NCBI GenBank assembly: GCA_911728435.2 | Contig: OU452209.1 | Span: 10,150,869-10,214,868 of the forward strand | Direction of reading: 5' to 3' | Source: Apoderus coryli | Taxonomy: Eukaryota; Arthropoda; Insecta; Coleoptera; Attelabidae | DNA: 64,000 nt | In this document: positions 57,641-64,000 of the stretch, in pieces | Layout of the letters: each line of letters starts with the position of its first letter | Numbering within the stretch: the first letter of the stretch is position 1 | Translations under genes and position numbers: made by a program | Notes under the pieces: generated by a model | The model's input: the letters and a program-made list of their open reading frames with translations, nothing else | What the model was told of the DNA's origin: nothing | Database searches by the model: none

Positions 57641-58030
57641 GGCTATCCGTTCCCATGCCTCTTTACATTAGAAATGGGCATCGAATGCAGCGTTTTTTTG
57701 ATACATTTCTCCCTCATACTCGTATATAAGACCTATAATAAATCATGCATGCCAAAGGATACCGACAGTAATGAAAATAACTACAGTGACTGGAAAAAGT
57801 TGGGTTAATGATTAGAGTTTGCAAATAAATATAATATGAATGAAGCAAATAATTTTTGGCAACGTGTTATTTTCTCAGATTAATCGAAATATAATCGGCT
57901 GGACATCATATGGTACGGCGAAGACTTAATGTGGAATTTAAACAAGAAAATTTGTGTCCGACAGTAAAACACGGTGGCAGAACATTGTAACCATGATTTG
58001 TTCAATAGTTTTTCTTAGATTAATAAAATG

Positions 58031-59545
58031 ACAGATATATGGACAAGTTTTTTCGAAGGGGTTGCCTCTGACTTGCGGGGTACCACAAGGCTCAATATTA
58101 TCTCCAACTTTGTTTACGTTATATACATCAGACCTATCTATATGTTTAGAAAGCTGCCAATCCCATTTCTATGCAGACGATACACAGCTATATTTATCAT
58201 TTACCCACTTAGACGCAGATAATGCACGAGACACAATTAATAAAGACTTACATTTACTATACAAAAGCTCCGTAGATCGTGCTCTATTAATCAATCCGGA
58301 AAAATCCTGTTTTATATTGTTCGGTCCAACGAAAATTCGGAAAAATATACAGGCCAATTTCAGACTTAGTATAAATGATCAGGACATGGTGTTGTGAAGA
58401 GGTTAAAAATTTGGGAGTTATCCTGGATTCCGAGCTGAGGTTTAGTTCGTATATAACGAGGAAATTAAAATGTGCGTTCATTAATTTGAAAACTATATAC
58501 TCGGTTCGGCGTCTACTAAACACAAATTTGAAAAAATCCTATATTTGCGACATTCTGGTCCTCAGTCATCTGAATTATGCAGATATTTTATATAACCCGT
58601 GTATAACTATAGTCGATTCAACTAGAATCCAAAAAATTCAAAACAGCTGCTTAAGACTGACATATGGCATTCGAAAAAGGCAACCGATATCGCACAAGTT
58701 TGAGACAGCAAAATGGCTTTCTATGAGAGATAGAAGATTATTTCACAGTTGCACATTATTCCACTCTGTCATATTAACAAAGAAGCCGGAATATTTGTTT
58801 GGTAAAATCAAATTCAATCGTGACATTCATGGTAGAAATACCCGTTTCCACTCTTACATTTCAGCGCCAGCGCCGCAACATAGGACGACATTCTTCAAAA
58901 GATCGTTTTCATATTCTGTGTTTAAATTGTACAATTCACTTCCAGTTGAATTAAAATCCCTAAATAAAAAAAGTTTTAGCAAGAAATTACGCAATATGCT
59001 GATGGAGGGTAACTACATATTTCAGTAGCCTCTCGGGCCGTACTTTTGCTATCAATGCCATCATACCTGGGTACTGCCTCCATCTTACCGCTGAGTCATA
59101 CACGTTTGTCAGGTTTTCAAATTTTATTTTTTATTCTTAAATTTTGATGTATGTTTGTGTATGTATGTTCTAAATACCTTAGAGTGAGTTAAAATTACCT
59201 TATTTAATTGAAATTATAATTAGTGGATAGTTGTTGATGTTTGTGGTAGTTAATTTATTATTGCAAATATTGATTATCACTATATTTAAGTATATAGTTT
59301 GATAATAATTTAACGGTTTTTGTGACTCAAGAATATTTTTTAATTAGGGTTAGGCGTATAGAGTGAATTCTCACTCGAGAATGGAACTTTTTCACAGGTT
59401 TTATTACCTATGTAATTGAATCCAAACCTCGCCTTTTGACACCAATTTTTGATTTTCTCTTTGTATACAGAGAAATAAGAATTTTTTATTTATTTTTGTT
59501 GTAATTTAATTTGTTGGTTGTCAATAAAGACTACCTATTATTATT
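58031..59545 (+). pseudogene. 5'-truncated LINE (jockey-like RT, 3' half)
   Basis: LTCGVPQGSILSPTLFTLYT, SHFYADDTQLYLSF (catalytic YADD) and LLINPEKSCFILFG. A stop/frameshift near 58395 is followed by EEVKNLGVILDSELRFSSYI, LVLSHLNYADILYNP, SVFKLYNSLPVELKSL and a stop at 59028. Then a 500-bp 3' UTR ends AATAAAGA and a T/A-rich tail. Only the C-terminal half remains. Confidence 0.8.
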
Positions 59546-59559
59546 TATTTATTCATTTC

Positions 59560-61055
59560 GCGTTAATACATAATAAATGTTTACACTCGTCAATTATTAA
59601 GTAAATAAATATAGATATACATACACACAACATGTAGATTAATACAGACAACAATTGGAATATAAATAAAAACAGAAACACAACTAAAATAAAAATACAC
59701 ATATGCAAATATAAGTACCTACATAAAGTCAAAAATCTAATTACACAGATTATGTCATTGGTAATGCAAATAATGCAAATAAACTGCTTATTATTATTAT
59801 TATTAATGCAACAACACAACATAAATTTACATATATAAATGAATTAATACCAAACTCAATTAAAACGATTATACGAAAAGTCACAGTTATAAAATTCGTC
59901 CATAGAGTAAAATGCGTTATGGATCAGAAAATTCTTAATCCTAGTCACAAATGTGCTAAGCGGGAGCTCTCTCACATGCCTAGGCAACGCATTAAATAGT
60001 TTAGGAGCATGATAATTAAGGGCAAATCTTGCCTTGTCAATTCGTAGCCTGTCCAACAGGAGATCATCATTATGTCTCGTCGGATATCGGTGAACCGCCG
60101 AGCGAGGCGTGTACAGTCCAATGTTCCGTTTAACAAACTTCAGACACTCAAAAATATAGAGACAGGGGTGCGTCAAAACTTTAAGATCCCGATATGCGCT
60201 TCGACAATCGGCACGATACGCCAACCCAGCAACTATTCTCAACGCTCGGCGCTGGAGAGCAAAAACTCTAGCTGAGGCAGTGGAGTGTCCCCAGGCAAGT
60301 ACAGCGTATGATAAATGGCTCTGTATTAGGGCATGAAATGTCATCAACAACAAAGACCTGGAAACATTACGCGACAAATCACGCAACACATACGTGTTTG
60401 ACGATATCTTGCTCGAGACACAATCCACATGAGAATTCCAAGTCAGCCTCCGATCGAGATGAACGCCCAGGAACTTTACCGAACGATCCTCACCGAAATC
60501 ATAGTTAGTGCTCAATGAAAAAACAATTGATTCAGTTTTAGACTGATTAAGGCTAAGACCATTTGCCACAAACCAGTCGGAGGCCCTCGCACTCGTATCA
60601 TCAATAGCACTAATTAGTCGAACTATGTTATTGTCCGTTCTCACTGCAGTCGTATCGTCGGCAAACTGTATAAAGTCAACATCGGGGTCATACAATGGAA
60701 GATCATTGACGAATATTATAAAGAACATTATTATTATTTGGTAGCAAGGTCGATCGCCTATGAGCGTGCTCCACATATTGTACACGATCAGTGAGATATG
60801 AAGCCAAAAGATCCAAACTGGAACCCGAAAACCCATAATGTTCCAGTTTAGATATCAGTATATCTGGGTCAACGCAGTCAAAGGCCTTCGACAGGTCATG
60901 AATAAGGGCGACACAACTTTTGCCATCATGAAAAGCATCCGCAATCACCGATAAGAGCCTACCTATGGCCAATGTCGTGGATAGTCCACTTCTAACCCCA
61001 AACTGTTCCACGCTCAGCAAATTATTCCGCTCGAAATACTCACAAATTATTATAT
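59560..61055 (-). pseudogene. 5'-truncated LINE (R1/jockey-like RT), minus strand
   Basis: From 61020: LSVEQFGVRSGLSTTLAIGR, HDLSKAFDCVDPDILISKL and ASYLTDRVQYVEHA. After a break: FVNDLPLYDPDVDFIQFADD (catalytic), NGLSLNQSKTESIVFS, VKFLGVHLDRRLTWNSHV, LAWGHSTASARVFALQRRAL and FNALPRHVRELPLSTF, ending at 59856. A segment between the PQGS box and FVND is missing. Its 3' UTR runs to about 59560, where its tail meets the tail of the plus-strand LINE. Confidence 0.8.
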
Positions 61056-61823
61056 CAAATCAAATTACATAATAATTTTTAATAATATCTCAAGTGGATG
61101 AAACTTTTTGCAGTCACTGTATTAGACACCGCCGGTATTAGCTTGCAATGTAGTTTAATACAGAAAGTTTTTTTATAAGGCAGTATACCAGAGATACGAG
61201 CGGAACAAGTTTGTTTTCGTTTTGAGCGGGAATTATTTTGTGACAAGTTATGTATATAATATAATATTTGAATTTAAAAATATTTTTAAAATGGCAAAAC
61301 AGATATACATTTAACATTAATTGTTAATACATTTTTAAAATATTGTAGGGCATGTATTGTTATGAAAAGTTAAAAGGGTGCGCCTATGGACGGCTGAGGT
61401 CGGTATTGACATTACAGTTGTGTTTTTTACATAATTTTAAATTAAGATTAGAAAGACTATACCAAATGCAATATGTGTATTGCATATTGTTTTAATTTTA
61501 CAAATATACCTATCTATAAATGTACATATGCCAAAAAAAAAGATAATAAAACTTTTAAATCCAATATTAAACATTTCATATCTAATAACATAAATAAGTA
61601 ACTTATCAAAATTATGTTCTAAAAAAAATAAAATATAAATTAAATTTATCATCAAAAGTTAACTCTGTAAAATAAACCTTTAATTAATTACCAAACATTA
61701 CAAAAACTAAATACTTACAACTTCTAAATTAAATAAATATATTTTTCTATTTTAAAAAGTGAAAATATTAAGGGGTGAACAAACATAGAGGCAGATCCTA
61801 TATTTAAGGAATGAGAAAAAAAA

Positions 61824-62646
61824 TTACGAAGAACGTAAACCTAAAAATCCCTTCTCGGCTATTTTTTCAAGGGCTGCAGCTTTCCTCTCTTCTGCTACAG
61901 CAATTCTTTGCAGGCATGCTACTTTATCTTTTTTAACTTGGAGTACCTGCTCCAGAATGTTCTTTTTGTGTTCATAGTATTCTTTCTGAATACTGCCTAG
62001 GTACTCCGAGACTTCAATGGTTTTTTTTGAGAATTGTGTATAGGCCTCTGCTGCCACCTCCTCGTCTGGTTTTAATGTTGAAGGCGACATAGTGGGTCCA
62101 CCCCCAGTCTCATTCCTATACTTACGTACTGTCGCCTCCTTTACTTTACTCCTAGTTTTTAGGTCTTGCCAAGTCTATGAAAAGGTAAAAAATAGATTAA
62201 TAGTTTAAACTTCATTTTGTTGGGTGTTTCGACACTATCAGAATAAAAATCAACATCAACATGCAAATAGATACTTAATCCTTTCGGATTATTATTAAAA
62301 GCCACTGCATTAATCAAAAATAAGGACATCTTGTCAATGGCTCCTTTTCACGTAACAATAAGCATAATATAGAAACTAATTATTAGCTTAATAAAAACCA
62401 CTTGTTTAACTTACAACTTACCTTTCTCCACTGCTTCCAATTCTTAAAACCACCACCGGGCACAGCATTTAAAACATTGGCCGCCTCTTGCCACAGTTTT
62501 TTTGACGACTCCTTGCTGAAGTTAGCAGTAAATTTGCCTGACAGCAGATTGGGGCGCTCTCTGACAAACTGCACAAGAAGGCATTTTTGCTCCGCATTTG
62601 CGTTTGCGGAGCGCTTCTTTTTGATATCCTGGCTCATAATATCCAT
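61824..62646 (-). CDS. Zeste/Myb-SANT-like DNA-binding protein, two exons, 191 aa
   Basis: Exon 1 (62646-62422, 75 codons) starts MDIMSQDIKKKRSANANAEQ and contains FVRERPNLLSGKFTANFS, LWQEAANVLNAVPGG and WKQWRK, the N-terminal trihelix of the zeste-type Myb/SANT-like family (Myb_DNA-bind_5). Donor GTAAGT, acceptor TTCATAG; exon 2 (62174-61824) continues TWQDLKTRSKVKEATVRKYR and NETGGGP, then a long charged helix (KKNILEQVLQVKKDKVACLQ, EERKAAALEKIAEKG) ending at a stop. Phase 0 at the junction, no damage. Such proteins are DNA-binding partners of Harbinger-type transposons or host regulators. No Harbinger transposase is visible here, so the role is open. Confidence 0.8.
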
Positions 62647-62943
62647 TACATCCTTTATTTATATTACCACAATAAATTATTAATAACAAGAACAGGATAA
62701 CTCATAAACTAACCTAACTAACTGGCACCGTATCCGTAACGAGTGAGTGAATCTATTGCGTGCACGCAAGTAGGGATGCACAATGCACATGTTTAATCGC
62801 AATTTCAAATGTACCCTACCTATTCGCTCAAAACAAGTTGCGCATACGAAAAAATCAATGCAACTTTGCGTGCACGTAAATATTTGCGATCGATTCAAAT
62901 AAAGCCCCCAGTACACTGGTCCCCCTATTTGTGCTGTTGTATG

Positions 62944-62992
62944 TTATATTATATCTTGTCGGGAAAGTTTTGGGGCGACACAACCGATTTTT
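62944..62992. repeat. 49-nt repeat shared with 1085-1133
   Basis: Same orientation, two mismatches. Directly downstream sequences differ. Confidence 0.6.
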
Positions 62993-63149
62993 GACAGTGG
63001 CGGCTTGTGGCAGTTTAAGGTGATGAAGCATAACATAAAATAAATTCATATACTTAATAGGTAGTTAAAATTAATAGGGATATCCTTACTTCGTCAACTG
63101 CATAAAATATAGGTTATGTTTATAAGTAGGTACCTCACCTAAGTATTGT

Positions 63150-63264
63150 CACAGCATTAATAAGTACAGAGTACAGCATTCCGAGTCCACGTTGGCACTT
63201 AGAACTAAACCACAGCATTAATAAGTACAGCATTCCGACTCCACGTTGGCACTTTGAAATAAAC
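63150..63264. repeat. Tandem duplication of ~55-60 bp
   Basis: Two head-to-tail copies (63150-63210; 63211-63264) sharing CACAGCATTAATAAGTACAG and CACGTTGGCACTT, the first with a 7-bp internal repeat of AGTACAG. Confidence 0.85.
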
Positions 63265-63289
63265 TGTGACGTATGACGCCGCCATTTTG

Positions 63290-63485
63290 GGTTACAAGTC
63301 AGGTCCTGACTAAGAATAATTCGGTTTCTAACCACAGTACTGTATTTTCATTTTTGTAAAAATATTTAAGTACATAATAATATCGCTGTCAATTGCAGAA
63401 ATATTTGTGGTGTGTCATAGTGATTGAAAACAGCCTTGAGTGGTGGTATCAGTTAAATGTTGACATGCTTGGGTGATTTTTAATA
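63290..63485 (-). repeat. Mariner-type element end, inverted relative to 30003-30240
   Basis: Contains CAAGTCAGGTCCTGACTAAG and TAACCACAGTACTGTATTTT and continues into the transposase remnant. It defines this side of the element. Confidence 0.65.
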
Positions 63486-63489
63486 ATAA

Positions 63490-63807
63490 TAATAATAAAA
63501 ACAACTTTTTTACTAATTTCACCACATATCTTTGAGAAATATCGTGTTGTTGACTGATTTCCCTTGTCGATAAATGCGGGTTTTCTTGCGACGACAAAGT
63601 GACATCTAATGCCTTGTTACCGCCTGCAGCGGTTTTAGGCGTTCTCGTTTTTATTTTGTGTCTTACACATAATTTAGATACATACCCTTTCTATATTTGT
63701 GCCCGGTTGGGATACAACTCATGAAAAAGTCTGCACACTTCATTATAACAACGTTTTGTGTCACCGTAGCCCACCATCATCAACATTTCAATTCTTTGTT
63801 CTGCCAT
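63490..63807 (-). pseudogene. Mariner-like transposase N-terminus
   Basis: ATG at 63807: MAEQRIEMLMMVGYGDTKRC, EVCRLFHELYPNRAQI. After a frameshift: SSQENPHLSTREISQQHDIS, QRYVVKLVKKL. These are the two helix-turn-helix units of a Tc1/mariner-type DNA-binding domain. The catalytic half is absent: the terminal repeat follows at once, so the copy is internally deleted. Confidence 0.75.
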
Positions 63808-64000
63808 AGCAATAATGAGTGTGAGTGTTAAATTTGAGTTTTTTGATTTTTGTTTGTAAGGAAAACTAACTGAACACAAGCAACTGACAAATAGTATTTT
63901 TATTTGACAGCTATAATGTTTTCCATGGCCAGTCTTATAAAATACTAATATCTATGGTGGTATTGCTTACTGTTTTGCTGTTGCTATATTATAGTGTTTA

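Larger units (their letters stand above)
57784..61119 (+). mobile_element. Tc1-type derivative, copy 2, split by two LINEs
   Basis: Left end CAGTGACTGGAAAAAG (57784, after TA) and right end CTTTTTGCAGTCACTG (61119, before TA). 57840-58030 carries the same transposase scrap as the 38-kb copy (FWQRVIFS, NVEFKQENLCPTVKHGG). 61060-61119 matches the other half of that copy. About 3 kb of LINE sequence has been inserted between them. Confidence 0.7.

Noticed and set aside
59553..59822. Minus-strand open frame rich in Ile/Leu/Cys
   Set aside because: Low-complexity translation of LINE 3' UTR and an ATT microsatellite; it looks membrane-like only by composition.
1..64000. CRISPR arrays, operons, bacterial regulatory sites
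   Set aside because: Spliced genes, LTR elements and LINEs show a eukaryotic genome. No regularly spaced short repeats with unique spacers were seen; the only array (8055-9270) is a degenerate tandem repeat.

Overview
The window is AT-rich eukaryotic DNA with short, spliced coding exons embedded in dense transposon debris. Insect-type repeats (BEL/Pao, Merlin, Tc1/mariner, jockey- and RTE-like LINEs, THAP-domain repeats, many TA-target MITEs) and insect-like protein sequences point to an arthropod, most probably an insect. I cannot name the species or order from sequence alone.

Two host genes can be assembled by splice-site phase. (1) On the minus strand, 22352 to 1836, eight coding exons encode residues 1 to about 827 of the splicing factor SF3B3 (SF3b130/SAP130). 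The gene leaves the window at the left, so its C-terminal third is missing. (2) On the plus strand, 32406 to 56149, seven exons join in phase into a 532-residue protein. It has a KEN box, a C-terminal domain like CKAP2/CKAP2L and a TPVRRS tail, so it is probably a mitotic spindle or microtubule protein. Smaller candidates are a two-exon zeste/Myb-SANT-like gene (62646 to 61824, minus) and THAP-domain exons near 29.5 and 30.6-31.1 kb.

Layout. 0-1.8 kb: SF3B3 3' intron with small repeats. 1.8-22.4 kb: SF3B3. One intron (3.9-10.3 kb) holds a Tc1/mariner-type element with about 400-bp TIRs, interrupted by two further TIR elements; one of these carries an intact 566-codon ORF. Other SF3B3 introns hold two THAP-repeat copies (12.5-13.7 and 17.4-18.4 kb) and an 883-bp element with 9-bp target duplications carrying spliced C2H2 zinc-finger fragments (20.3-21.2 kb). 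22.4-29.4 kb: intergenic MITE field. 29.5-31.1 kb: THAP exons. 32.4-56.1 kb: CKAP2-like gene. One of its introns contains a complete BEL/Pao retrotransposon (38863-46426; LTRs differ at one of 200 positions), itself interrupted by a Merlin transposon (39273-41198). Its next introns hold several LINE fragments, two foldback elements, THAP debris and a second BEL/Pao fragment. 56.2-61.2 kb: a Tc1-type remnant split by two oppositely oriented LINEs. 61.8-62.7 kb: zeste-like gene. 63.1-64 kb: a mariner-type remnant.

No operon-like co-regulation is expected. The strongest leads are the 566-aa TIR element with no superfamily I can name, the zinc-finger-carrying element with 9-bp target duplications, and the conflict between nearly identical LTRs and a clearly defective BEL/Pao interior.
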